Below, piece by piece: positions 24,233-33,349 of a stretch of DNA of 64,000 bases. Both the position numbers and the translations under genes were made by a program. Within the stretch, counting starts at the first letter, position 1, and each line of letters opens with the position of its first letter. This DNA is from Chamaea fasciata (lineage: Eukaryota; Chordata; Aves; Passeriformes; Sylviidae). Under the pieces are notes generated by a model. The model worked only from the letters and a program-made list of their open reading frames with translations. It ran no database searches and was not told the origin of the DNA. The stretch is from NCBI GenBank assembly GCA_029207755.1, contig JARCOQ010000006.1, positions 25,130,022 to 25,194,021 on the forward strand, in the 5' to 3' direction.

Positions 24233-27200
24233 CTACACACAGTTCTCACTTAAAATAAGGTCTCCTTGTGGTACACAGTGGGTGTCCCCATCCTTTTGCA
24301 TCACCCACCAAGTGTAACCAGGTCCTTGTGCAAAGACAACCCCACGGATGGGTTTGCCCTTGCCCGAGGTGGGATTAATCCAAACAGTCTTTCCTAACAT
24401 ACCTCTCATGTGTACCACAGGGACCCTATCTCCATCCACTGTATGCAAGGATTCAGACTGGGCAGGACCAGCTCGATTGATGGACCCTCGGGTATTGACC
24501 ATCCAGGTGGCCTTCGCTAAGTTCTGTTCCCAATTTTTGAAGGTCCCTCCACCAAGTGCCTTAAGGGTAGTTTTAAGCAGTCCATTGCAGCGTTCCACCT
24601 TCCCGGCAGCTGGTGCATGGTATGGGATATGGTATATCCATTCGATTCCGTGTTCTCTGGCCCAAGTGCTTATGAGGCCATTCTTGAAATGAGTCCCGTT
24701 GTCTGACTCAATTCTCTCAGGGGTGCCATGTCTCCACAGGACCTGCTTTTCCAGGCCCAAGATGGTGTTCCGGGCAGTAGCATGAGGCACAGGGTAGGTC
24801 TCCAGCCATCCAGTGGTTGCTTCCACCATGGTGAGCACGTAGCGCTTGCCTTGGCGGGTTTGGGGAAGGGTGATGTAGTCAATTTGCCAGGCTTCCCCAT
24901 ACCTATACTTTGACCATCGTCCGCCATACCACAGAGGCTTCACTCGCTTGGCCTGTTTGATCGCAGCACAGGTCTCGCAGTCATGGATAGCCTGGGAGAT
25001 GCTGTCCATAGTAATGTCCACCCCTCGGTCACGAGCCCATCGATATGTTGCATCTCTCCCTTGATGACCAGAGGCATCATGAGCCCAACGAGCTAGGAAC
25101 AATTCTCCTTTGTGCTGCCAGTCTAGATCAACCTGAGATACTTTCACCTTGGCAGCTCGATCCACCTGCTCGTTGTTATGATGTTCTTCATTAGCCCGAC
25201 TCTTGGGTACATGCGCATCCACGTGTCGAACCTTCACGGTCAGCCTTTCTACTCGGGTGGCGATGTCCTGCCAAATCTCAGCAGCCCAGATGGGTTTCCC
25301 TCTGCGCTGCCAGTTGGCCTTTCTCCAGCGGTCCAGCCATCCCCACAGAGCATTAGCTACCATCCATGAGTCAGTGTAGAGATAGAGCCTCGGCCACTTC
25401 TCTCGTTCAGCAATATCCAAAGCCAGCTGGACAGCTTTAAGCTCTGCGACCTGACTCGATCCACCTTCTCCCTCGGTAGCCTGTGCAACTCGTCGTGTGG
25501 GGCTCCATACAGCAGCTTTCCATTTCCGGTTAGCACCTACAATTCGGCAGGAACCGTCGGTGAAAAGGGCATATCGTCTCTCACTCTCTGGTAGCTTGTT
25601 ATATGGTGGGGCTTCCTCGGCCCGTGTCACTTGCTCCTCCTCTTCTTCAGAGGATAATCCAAAGGTCTCACCTTCAGGCCAGTTTGTTATAATTTCCAGA
25701 ATCCCAGGGCGATTCAGGTTTCCAATACGGGCGCGCTGCGTGATCAGGGCGATCCATTTGCTCCACGTGGTGTCGGTGGCGTGATGTGTGGTAGGAACCT
25801 TTCCCTTGAACATCCACCCCAGCACCGGTAGTCGAGGTGCCAGAAGCAGCTGTGCTTCAGTACCAATCACCTCTGAGGCAGCTTGGACTCCTTCATAGGC
25901 GGCTAAGATTTCCTTCTCTGTGGGAGTGTAGTTGGCTTCGGATCCTCTGTAGCTTCGGCTCCAGAATCCCAGTGGTCGTCCCCGAGTCTCACCCGGCACC
26001 TTCTGCCAAAGGCTCCATGACAGACCATGGCTCCCGGCTGCAGAGTAAAGCACATTCTTCACCTCTGATCCCGTCCTGACTGGGCCAAGGGCTACCGCAT
26101 GAGCGATTTCCTGCTTGATCTGGGCGAAAGCTTGCTGCTGTTCTGGGCCCCAGTGGAAATCGTTCTTCTTGCGGGTGACCAGGTAGAGAGGGCTCACAAT
26201 TTGGCTATACTCGGGAATGTGCATCCTCCAGAAACCTATGGCACCTAGGAAAACTTGTGTTTCCTTCTTGTTGGTCGGTGGAGACATTGCAGTGATCTTA
26301 TTGATGACTTCAGTGGGAATCTGACGCCGTCCATCTTGCCACTTCACTCCCAGGAACTGGATCTCTCGAGCAGGTCCCTTGACTTTGCTCCTCTTGATGG
26401 CGAAGCCGGCCTTCAGGAGAATCTGAATGATCTTCTCTCCCTTCTCAAAGACTTCTGTTGCGGTGTTTCCCCACACGATAATGTCGTCAATGTATTGCAG
26501 GTGTTCTGGAGCCTCACCCTTTTCCAGTGCAGCCTGGATCAGTCCATGGCAAATGGTGGGACTGTGCTTCCACCCCTGGGGCAGTCGGTTCCAGGTGTAC
26601 TGCACGCCCCTCCAGGTGAAGGCAAACTGAGGCCTGCATTCTGCTGCCAGAGGAATGGAGAAAAAGGCATTTGCAATATCAATGGTCGCATACCATTTTG
26701 CTGCCTTGGATTCCAGCTCATACTGAAGCTCCAACATGTCTGGTACGGCAGCGCTCAGTGGTGGTGTGACTTCATTCAGGCCACGGTAATCCACCGTCAG
26801 TCTCCATTCTCCACTGGACTTACGCACGGGCCATATAGGGCTATTAAAGGGTGAACGAGCCTTGCTTACCACCCCTTGGCTCTCCAGCTCACGAATCATC
26901 TTATGGATGGGGACCACAGAGTCTCTGTCGGTGCGATATTGCCGACGGTGCACTGTTGCTCGGGCGATCGGTACCTGTTGTTCTTCAACTTTCAGTAGTC
27001 CCACAGCAGAGGGGTCGTCTGAGAGTCCAGGCAAGGTACTCAGTTGTCTGATGCCTTCTGTCTCTAGAGCAGCTATGCCAAAAACCCAGCGGTATCCTCT
27101 TGGGTCTTTGAAATACCCATTTCTGAGATAGTCTATGCCCAAAATGCATGGGGCCTCTGGACCAGTCACAATGGGGTGTTTCTGCCATTCTTTCCCAGTT

Positions 27201-27427
27201 AGACTTACTTCAGCTTCCAGTACAGTCAGCTCCTGGGATCCTCCTGTCACCCCAGAAATGGAAATGGGTTCTGCTCCCACGTACCTTGATGGCATCAGAG
27301 TACACTGAGCACCGGTATCAACCAGAGCCGTATATCTTTGTGGGTCAGATGTTCCAGGCCATCGGATCCACACAGTCCAGTAGATCCGATTGTCCCTTTC
27401 CTCTACCTGGCTAGAGGCAGGGCCCCC
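24233..27427 (-). CDS. pol: Pol polyprotein (protease, RT, RNase H, integrase) of an ERVL-type provirus
   Basis: The frame is open from directly after the gag amber codon (27428-27430) to TAG at 24233. There is no ATG at the start, so expression should be as a Gag-Pol product through read-through. Residues are numbered from the GTG codon at 27371-27373. Protease has DTGA at 19-22. RT has the catalytic aspartate in TIDIANAF (D232) and YIDD at 294-297. RNase H has D606 (FTDGS), E644, D668 and D738. The integrase zinc finger is H765, H770, C799 and C802. The integrase core is D832, D891 and E927, spaced as D-x58-D-x35-E, followed by a GPY/F-like tail to residue 1046. No inactivating mutation is seen. 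No dUTPase follows integrase, unlike mammalian ERV-L. ORFs on the opposite strand here (for example the 199-codon one at 26255-26854) are shadows. The products would copy RNA to DNA and integrate it in the nucleus. Confidence 0.95.
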   Translation of the reverse strand, partial: GGPASSQVEERDNRIYWTVWIRWPGTSDPQRYTALVDTGAQCTLMPSRYVGAEPISISGVTGGSQELTVLEAEVSLTGKEWQKHPIVTGPEAPCILGIDYLRNGYFKDPRGYRWVFGIAALETEGIRQLSTLPGLSDDPSAVGLLKVEEQQVPIARATVHRRQYRTDRDSVVPIHKMIRELESQGVVSKARSPFNSPIWPVRKSSGEWRLTVDYRGLNEVTPPLSAAVPDMLELQYELESKAAKWYATIDIANAFFSIPLAAECRPQFAFTWRGVQYTWNRLPQGWKHSPTICHGLIQAALEKGEAPEHLQYIDDIIVWGNTATEVFEKGEKIIQILLKAGFAIKRSKVKGPAREIQFLGVKWQDGRRQIPTEVINKITAMSPPTNKKETQVFLGAIGFWRMHIPEYSQIVSPLYLVTRKKNDFHWGPEQQQAFAQIKQEIAHAVALGPVRTGSEVKNVLYSAAGSHGLSWSLWQKVPGETRGRPLGFWSRSYRGSEANYTPTEKEILAAYEGVQAASEVIGTEAQLLLAPRLPVLGWMFKGKVPTTHHATDTTWSKWIALITQRARIGNLNRPGILEIITNWPEGETFGLSSEEEEEQVTRAEEAPPYNKLPESERRYALFTDGSCRIVGANRKWKAAVWSPTRRVAQATEGEGGSSQVAELKAVQLALDIAEREKWPRLYLYTDSWMVANALWGWLDRWRKANWQRRGKPIWAAEIWQDIATRVERLTVKVRHVDAHVPKSRANEEHHNNEQVDRAAKVKVSQVDLDWQHKGELFLARWAHDASGHQGRDATYRWARDRGVDITMDSISQAIHDCETCAAIKQAKRVKPLWYGGRWSKYRYGEAWQIDYITLPQTRQGKRYVLTMVEATTGWLETYPVPHATARNTILGLEKQVLWRHGTPERIESDNGTHFKNGLISTWAREHGIEWIYHIPYHAPAAGKVERCNGLLKTTLKALGGGTFKNWEQNLAKATWMVNTRGSINRAGPAQSESLHTVDGDRVPVVHMRGMLGKTVWINPTSGKGKPIRGVVFAQGPGYTWWVMQKDGDTHCVPQGDLILSENCV

Positions 27428-27430
27428 CTA
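27400..27430 (-). promoter_or_regulatory. Gag-pol amber codon and candidate read-through stem-loop
   Basis: On the minus strand TAG (27430-27428) is followed by GGGGGCCCTG and then CCTCTA (27417-27412), loop GCCAGG and TAGAGG (27405-27400), a 6-bp perfect stem. The frame before and after the TAG is the same, so no frameshift is required. A G directly after UAG and a structure about 8-10 nt downstream are also features of gammaretroviral gag-pol read-through. The stem is short, and whether it folds into a pseudoknot cannot be told by eye. Confidence 0.6.
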
Positions 27431-29212
27431 TTCCTGGTCATGGCATACATTGCTCTCTTCTTGTAAATATGTTTCTGAGGTTCCTTCAAGAGGATCAGTC
27501 ATATCGTCATTCCTGTACCGTCTGGAGTTCTGTGCACGAGAGACCGGAGCAACATTGATTCTAGATGGGCTCTTTGTGGTAGGTGTTTCTCTTTTCAGTT
27601 CACGTACCCGGGCTGCTAAGGAGGAGGTGGGTTTTCCATCCCACTTCCTCATGTCTTCTCCATGCTCCCGAAGAAAAGACCAGAGGTTACCTCGGGGTGT
27701 GTATCCTCTCTCCCTGGCTGGGGAGCGCCTGCTCCTAATGGCAGAGACTCTCATTGGCTCTGGCTGGATATGGTAAATTTCTTCCTTAAGTTCTTTTTTC
27801 AGTTTCTGATGGCCTTCTTCAATCAAGTTCCGGACTTGCTCAGCCAGTCTTGTTTCCACAGATGAGACATGGGTACGAACTGGGGCAGTGACAGTGTCCT
27901 CGTAAATTCTTAGTTTATTAGCCAAGACACCTACCCTGTCCTCACCTTCCCTCCATTGCAGTGTTGCCAGGTAACGTGAGTACATCTCGGGTCCAAGCCG
28001 TGCAAATCTCAACCACATCCGTGATGTGCACTGGACACCATCTGGGTTTTTAGGAAATCTCTCATCTTCTGAAAAAAGGATTTCCAACACAGCCAATTCC
28101 CTCAGGCATCGGATACCTTGTTCTATTGTGTTCCATTTTCCTTGGTGCACTTGGAGGTCTTCTTTACAAAGGTATCTATCCTTCACACTTGTTAGCAGTC
28201 GCTGCCAGAGGCTGAGAGGTTCTTGGCTTTTCCCAATCCCCTGGTCAATGACCACATCCCGGGACAACGATCCCAGTTGCCTGGCCTCACTTCCATCCAG
28301 AATGGTGTCATTGGCTGCAGCGTCCCAGATGCGGAGCAGCCAGGTCAGGATGGACTCGTTGGTCTGGCGGGTGAATTCCCTTCGCAGGTCACGCAGCTCA
28401 CCCAGAGATAGAGAGCGAGTGATGATTTCTGGCTCTGTCTCTTCTGCTGATTGTGAAGGTCCTGCTGCACCCTCATCAGTCACTATGCGGACTGATTTGG
28501 TCCTTGATTTCTTCTTCTGAACGGGGGCAACTGCTACTGGTTTAGGCTGTTCCGGTTCGGTGATGGTTTGTGTGGAGATGCTGATGGCACCCTTAGTCCC
28601 TTTCTCCTCTGTGACAGTCTGCGTAGATGTGGACACTGTTGCCTCACTTTTGGCTTCTTTCTCCTCTGTGACGGTCTGTGTAGATGAGGACACTGTTGCC
28701 TTGCCTTTGGTTCCTTTCACCTCTGTGACACTCTGTGTAGACACTGATATCGTTGCTCTGCTTCTTTTTCCCTCTTCCTCCAGAACACGCTGTATCACAC
28801 TAGGTAGTGTAAGCATGGTGCGGGCCGTGCAGAGAAGACAAAGCAGGACTAACAACAACATCATGCTGTCCTTGGCATCCAGAGGGTATTCCATATTTTC
28901 AAAAACTGCTGTGTCATGCCTGAAAAGCTGGAAAAAATCATTCTTCACCCCTCCCCACAGGGGCTGGGTGAGATTGTTGAGGCCCCAGATGTAGCATCCT
29001 AGACCAGAACAAGAAAACAAAACTGGGTGTATATTCTGAATAATGTTCATTGCCTCAGAGTTTATCAAGCAATGGACATAATAGACTACTAAAGCAATTT
29101 TAGTACCATACCCTGGTCTACGCAGGAGCATTAAGACTGGCAGATAGTACCCCAGTTGTGGAAAAATATAGAGAGATAGATATAAGACACATGTAAGCAT
29201 GTTGAGCATCAT
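27428..29212 (-). CDS. gag: Gag-like protein of the ERVL-type provirus, with N-terminal hydrophobic region
   Basis: 594 codons, starting at the first in-frame ATG; a TGA lies 21 nt upstream. Hydrophobic segments lie at about residues 6-30, 38-50 and 116-136, unusual for Gag. Residues about 153-219 hold four imperfect repeats of roughly 19 residues with the core STQ(S/T)(V/I)TE, separated by charged linkers. Residues about 268-420 contain the conserved-looking core (TRQTNESILTWLLRIWDAAA, then EARQLGSLSRD, then REL-type motifs), which I associate with avian ERVL Gag capsid. A basic stretch (RSRRSPARERGYTPRG, about 493-508) may bind RNA. I see no CCHC zinc knuckle, as is also true of foamy virus Gag. 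Gag should build the intracellular particle. The core assignment rests on recall of related bird elements. Confidence 0.85.
   Translation of the reverse strand: MMLNMLTCVLYLSLYIFPQLGYYLPVLMLLRRPGYGTKIALVVYYVHCLINSEAMNIIQNIHPVLFSCSGLGCYIWGLNNLTQPLWGGVKNDFFQLFRHDTAVFENMEYPLDAKDSMMLLLVLLCLLCTARTMLTLPSVIQRVLEEEGKRSRATISVSTQSVTEVKGTKGKATVSSSTQTVTEEKEAKSEATVSTSTQTVTEEKGTKGAISISTQTITEPEQPKPVAVAPVQKKKSRTKSVRIVTDEGAAGPSQSAEETEPEIITRSLSLGELRDLRREFTRQTNESILTWLLRIWDAAANDTILDGSEARQLGSLSRDVVIDQGIGKSQEPLSLWQRLLTSVKDRYLCKEDLQVHQGKWNTIEQGIRCLRELAVLEILFSEDERFPKNPDGVQCTSRMWLRFARLGPEMYSRYLATLQWREGEDRVGVLANKLRIYEDTVTAPVRTHVSSVETRLAEQVRNLIEEGHQKLKKELKEEIYHIQPEPMRVSAIRSRRSPARERGYTPRGNLWSFLREHGEDMRKWDGKPTSSLAARVRELKRETPTTKSPSRINVAPVSRAQNSRRYRNDDMTDPLEGTSETYLQEESNVCHDQE
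28565..28775 (-). repeat. Tandem repeats inside gag encoding STQTVTE units
   Basis: Four imperfect units of about 55-57 bp encode the four STQ-x-V/I-TE repeats. At DNA level the repeated words are ctctgtgac(a/g)(g/c)tctg(c/t)gtaga and flanking codons. The units are homogeneous enough to suggest expansion by slippage or unequal exchange in the element's recent history. Confidence 0.8.
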
Positions 29213-29271
29213 AGCGAACAGGTGTCTTCTTCAATACAAAATTGTAATTCTGACTTTTCTCAGTGCCTTGT

Positions 29272-29289
29272 GCCCCACGTTGGGCGCCA
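29272..29289 (-). other. Primer binding site, lysine tRNA type
   Basis: The minus strand reads TGGCGCCCAACGTGGGGC, four nucleotides after the 5' LTR. This is the complement of the 3' end of lysine tRNA isoacceptors 1 and 2, as used by several beta- and lentiviruses. It would prime minus-strand DNA synthesis. Mammalian ERV-L elements are named for a leucine-type site, so the lysine site is notable here. Confidence 0.9.
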
Positions 29290-29293
29290 AAAA

Positions 29294-29820
29294 TGTAGTA
29301 GTTTCAAGGCAAAACAAATGAGAGGCTCCAAGTCAGAGATACAATTTAATAGGAAAAAAGAAAAAAAAGGAAAGAAAGTAAAATAAAATCAATGCAATAA
29401 TACAAAAGACCACTGACAGAGTCAGAACACAACCTGAGCGTAGTGATGGAAGCAGTCCAGATGAGGTGGTCTTCCTGAAGCAGTGATCCTGTAGAAAAGT
29501 CTGGTAGCTCGGGTCCTCTGGGAATCCAGTGGGTAAGCGCCCCCCTGGTGTTCAGAGTCTCAGCTTATATCCAGGCTGGAATGCTTGGTTTCTCCCTCTG
29601 GGCGGAGCATCCCACAATGGGATGGTGAGTCATGTGATAAGGCCTGATGGGCCCATTAACAGGAGGTAGTCCAGGAGGGGGTCATCTGTGAGCTGTGTAG
29701 CAAAGGTGCTGATGGCCCATTAACAGAAGATAAGCCAGAGTGGAGGAGGCAGGGAGCACTGCCTCACCTGGTTTCAACAGTTCTTGAAGATGGTGATAGA
29801 ATATACTTCAACCCAGGACA
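29294..29820 (-). repeat. 5' LTR of the provirus (promoter)
   Basis: 527 bp and identical to the 3' LTR except at 29683 (C here, T at 24002). It holds the same TATA-like ATATAAG at 29564-29570, from which proviral RNA should start about 25-30 nt downstream. Only 59 nt separate the primer binding site from the gag ATG, so the untranslated leader is short. Confidence 0.95.
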
Positions 29821-29825
29821 CCTTC
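29821..29825. repeat. Target-site duplication of the provirus, right copy
   Basis: CCTTC, matching 23608-23612 exactly, which indicates that no recombination has swapped the flanks since insertion. Confidence 0.9.
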
Positions 29826-32800
29826 TTACTTCAAAACTAACTAGATTTTTACAGAAGTAATTAAACTTATAAAATGTAAAATAAATATAAAATAAATATA
29901 AATATAAAATTTTATATCATGGAGCAAAAAATTTAATGCTTTAGATCATACCGTGTCAAGTTAATTTTAAAAATAAACTACCAGTAAAGCTAGAGAAGAA
30001 CCTGTGGCCTAAAATTATTTCCCAGGTTTTTTTAATGTGTGAAATGATGAAATCTTTTCATACAGAAATTATCACAGAAACATATGCCTTAATCCAACTC
30101 AGATTCCAGACAAACAGTATTAAAGTAGAACCAAAAGAACAAAAAACTTCATCCTCTTGGAGAATAATTATTCCTTCTCTTGTGTAAAACATTATGTTTG
30201 CATTTACTGATTAAATTCCCAGTCAAGCCCTTTGATGAACACGAACAGTTGACCTTCACAGCACACACAAGTTCAGTAGGGTTTTGTGAGTACAGTCCCA
30301 GTATGTTGCCCCCAAATTGGGAATTTACACACAACGGTTCAAATAGGCTGGTGCAAAGAATGAAATGGCAGATCTTAATTTCCCTTTTGGCATTTCTCCC
30401 ACCTTGGATTAAAACTGCTCTTTTTTCCTTTAGCTTGGATGCCTTGTGCACCTATGCAGTTTAGTAACTTTACCCAAAAGGGCCAAAATATATAAAACAT
30501 ATATATAAATGTATATAAATATATATAAATATAGATAAATAATTTTTTTCAGAGGATAGGCCGGTAAACAGTACATATGCTTCTACTTTGGTTAGGGCAA
30601 CATTTACTGCTACCCAGTTAGGAATGGTGCATCTGTGAATTTTGCTGCATATTTTCAAGTTTCCTGTCATTATTGTAGCCTCATGCCCTGCAGCATCAGT
30701 AGTTTCACTGCTAAAATTCAGGAGCATTTCTCTGCCACCTTTACAGTACCTCACATGAAATGTTTTCATTTTATTTTCCCCTCTAAAATAGCCCATCCCA
30801 GTTCTGAGTCTTCATATTTTCTATTTAAATTCAATTTTGTTCCATTTTAGCCTCTTTTCAGATGTGAATGTTTTTTGTTCTCCTAGTATATTCTGATTTC
30901 ATGCTGTGCAATCTGTATTTTTCAAGGGTCCCCGTGACACTGCTTCATTGGTGCTAGCAGTTGTTCATTGTTATGCCAATCTAGGCTGAACATTTCCATG
31001 ACTTCAGGAAAAAAGTTATCAGAAAATTCACTCTGCATTACAACTTGCCAAGAAGTTATTAGTTTAATACAAAAAGCGACACATGGAGAAAAAATGTGGA
31101 AAATGCCTGAAATCTATTTTCCTCTGTATGGAGAAAGAAGCAGCCCATATGTATATGATTTCTATCCCACAGGGTGATAATTGAACCAAAGAGAAGGTAG
31201 AAGTCTGGAGCTCAGAAGGCCCAGAATTCCTGTGAGAGAGAAAACTAAATCTCGCCACTCTCACCAGCCATCTACAAAACCAGGACCAATTTCATGTCTT
31301 TGAGGTCTCCACCCTTTTGTCATGTTTGGCTGAAAATGTTGGGAGTGCTGAAAAGTTATGCCACATTTTGGGAAGGGAGAGGAAAGAGCAGATACTGAAA
31401 GCATTGTGGGAATGCACAGTTCAGCATTTGGTGTCTGTCTTGTGAATGGTGCTACCTCCCACTTGGCAAAGTGACCAGTGTGGGAAAGGTCACTTGCAAT
31501 TATGAAATGAAGCCCAACTGCAGCCATGGTTAACAGAACAACACCCCAGTGGGGTAAATGGACCAGAAATATCATCTGAGGCTGAAAATAGCTTTCAGGA
31601 CTCTGATCAAAATTGAAGTACTTCATAGCTGCTCAAGTTCTCTGACCACATTGAAGCATGAGAAAAGTGAAACAATAACAAGATGTTCTGAGTTGAGGAA
31701 TAGTCACCAAGAATCCCGAACTAGCATAAAATATTCTGGAAAACAGATCTGGAGAAATATTGTAACTTGGGTAAGGAGTTATTTTCAAGATTCCCCTCAA
31801 GACCTAGATAGTTATATACTACAGTGTAAATGGCACTCCCAAATAGTATTTTAAACACTAGACACTATTAGGTTCTTGCTCCCATCTGAATGTGATGGTT
31901 ATTTTAGGGTAAGAGTTGACAACTGCTTTTTGAAAGAGTATTGAAAGAAGAGGTTGGAGGTGAAAAGAAATAAAGAGCTAGGGGCTGAATTGTGCTTAGC
32001 TCAAGTGAAACTAAGGCCAAATTTTCGTTATACATCCTGCTGAATGAAGCGTTTAACCTAAGGAAACCTGGATCAAGGATTTAAGTTACTACTATAAAAA
32101 GCATTAGTTTCCTATTTTCTCTTTTATTGTGCTACATATACTTTGGAAATTGAGACAACATGCTTGTTTCACATAAGCTACCAAGACTAATTACATGTGG
32201 TGATTATTGACCTGAACCAAACACAACACACTCTCCAAAAGGTGACATCATCTCTTCACATTAATAATCCTCTACAAAAATGGCAGTCAACAGTCCATGT
32301 TTTGCTTTACTCAAGAGATTGCGTACCTCCCAGAAATATGGTGGCACTATGTAGCTGGTTTTAAATACTCTCAAATTTTAAAATTATTAATGCCCTTCCA
32401 AACTTACTTTTCTTTCGGAGAGGTCAGATGTGGAATCTCCAGCATTTACATGTTGTTTGTGGGGCAGCAATGTCAAAACCCTCATTTCCCACTGGTCAGA
32501 ATTCCCCACAGTCAGAATTCATCCAGCCAGCACAGTATTAGCCCTCTTTCACTCAGCTGGTGGATGATTTCTGTGCCTATTTCCAGTTAATCCATTGTTC
32601 CCATTCATCCACCCATCCATTTTCTGAATAGTCCTCCAGCCAGAAATTTACAGGTCTCAAGACACTGTACACAGCAGTGTGAATTATATCACTGAAGATT
32701 GTCACTCTGTAAATCATAGAGTTAAGCTTACATGGAGTGTTTTCAGCTTGTGAGGCCGACTGTACCAGGACCAAGGGCAAACTCACAGCCCATACCTGTC

Positions 32801-33013
32801 TCAACAAGCACACCCTATGCTGTTTAGTCTGACAATGAAAAAAAGAGTATGCAGTGCAAGCTTGTAACTGGGGACCATGGATAGCAGCAACAAACAAACA
32901 AACAGAAAAAAAAACCCACAACAACAAAAAAATTCACTATAATAAAATGAAACACCTAAACAATCTGAAACAATTTAAAGGAAATTCATACAAAATGGGA
33001 CTGGGAAACAAAA
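29826..33013. other. Unassigned stretch right of the provirus
   Basis: AT-rich, with short TAAA/TATA-rich tracts at about 29875-29910 and 30482-30545. An A-rich CAAA tract at about 32888-32932 lies just left of the next LTR. No gene recognised. ORFs such as 31261-31626 (121 codons) have no recognisable domain. Confidence 0.5.
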
Positions 33014-33019
33014 CATAAC

Positions 33020-33292
33020 TGTCACCGGTAGGGACACGAAAGAACCACACTCACTCAGGTTCAGAGGTGAGCAGAGAAAGAGAGAGAGTTTATTATTATT
33101 TGTGATTTAAATAGGATTTGGAGTTTGATCAAGGATTGGTAGATGAGAGGAACACCTTTCTTACCCTAGTGGTCATTTCACCAGTCCATCACAGACTGGT
33201 ATGAAAGCAATCTATTTGTTTATGTTACATTCGTGAGAGACTCCACTAGAAATATGTAAACATCATCAGAAGACTAAAAAATCAGGACGACA
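33020..33292 (-). mobile_element. Short solo LTR, 273 bp
   Basis: The plus strand starts TGTCACCGG and ends GACGACA, so the LTR has TG...CA ends. The flanks CATAAC (33014-33019) and CATAAT (33293-33298) match at five of six bases, a likely 6-bp target duplication. On the minus strand a TATTTAAAT box (33107-33115) lies just before AATAAA (33089-33094), then a U5-like tail ending in GGTGACA. The short length, TATTTAA-type box and close poly(A) signal resemble the layout of avian alpharetroviral LTRs, but I cannot name the family. No internal retroviral sequence remains. Confidence 0.6.
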
Positions 33293-33349
33293 CATAATAA
33301 CTTTTTTTCTGAAGATAATTTGATGTAATTAGCAAGTTAGAACCATGAG

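Larger units (their letters stand above)
23613..29820 (-). mobile_element. Full-length ERVL-type endogenous retrovirus (provirus)
   Basis: A complete provirus on the minus strand, reading from 29820 down to 23613: 5' LTR, primer binding site, gag, amber codon, pol, polypurine-like tract, 3' LTR. The LTRs are both 527 bp and differ at one position by eye (T at 24002, C at 29683). This implies insertion within roughly the last million years under ordinary avian neutral rates. Both ORFs are open apart from the single TAG between gag and pol. There is no env and no dUTPase between integrase and the 3' LTR. RT words such as LPQGWKHSPTICHGL and YIDD, together with the 5-bp duplication, fit the ERVL (class III) group. 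Being env-less, it should spread inside cells by retrotransposition. The exact family name cannot be fixed without a repeat library. Confidence 0.95.

Noticed and set aside
26255..26854. 199-codon plus-strand ORF
   Set aside because: It is the antisense of the pol reverse transcriptase region, with no recognisable motif of its own.
28560..28994. 144-codon plus-strand ORF with SVTVCVD repeats
   Set aside because: It is the antisense of the gag tandem repeats; the periodicity comes from gag.
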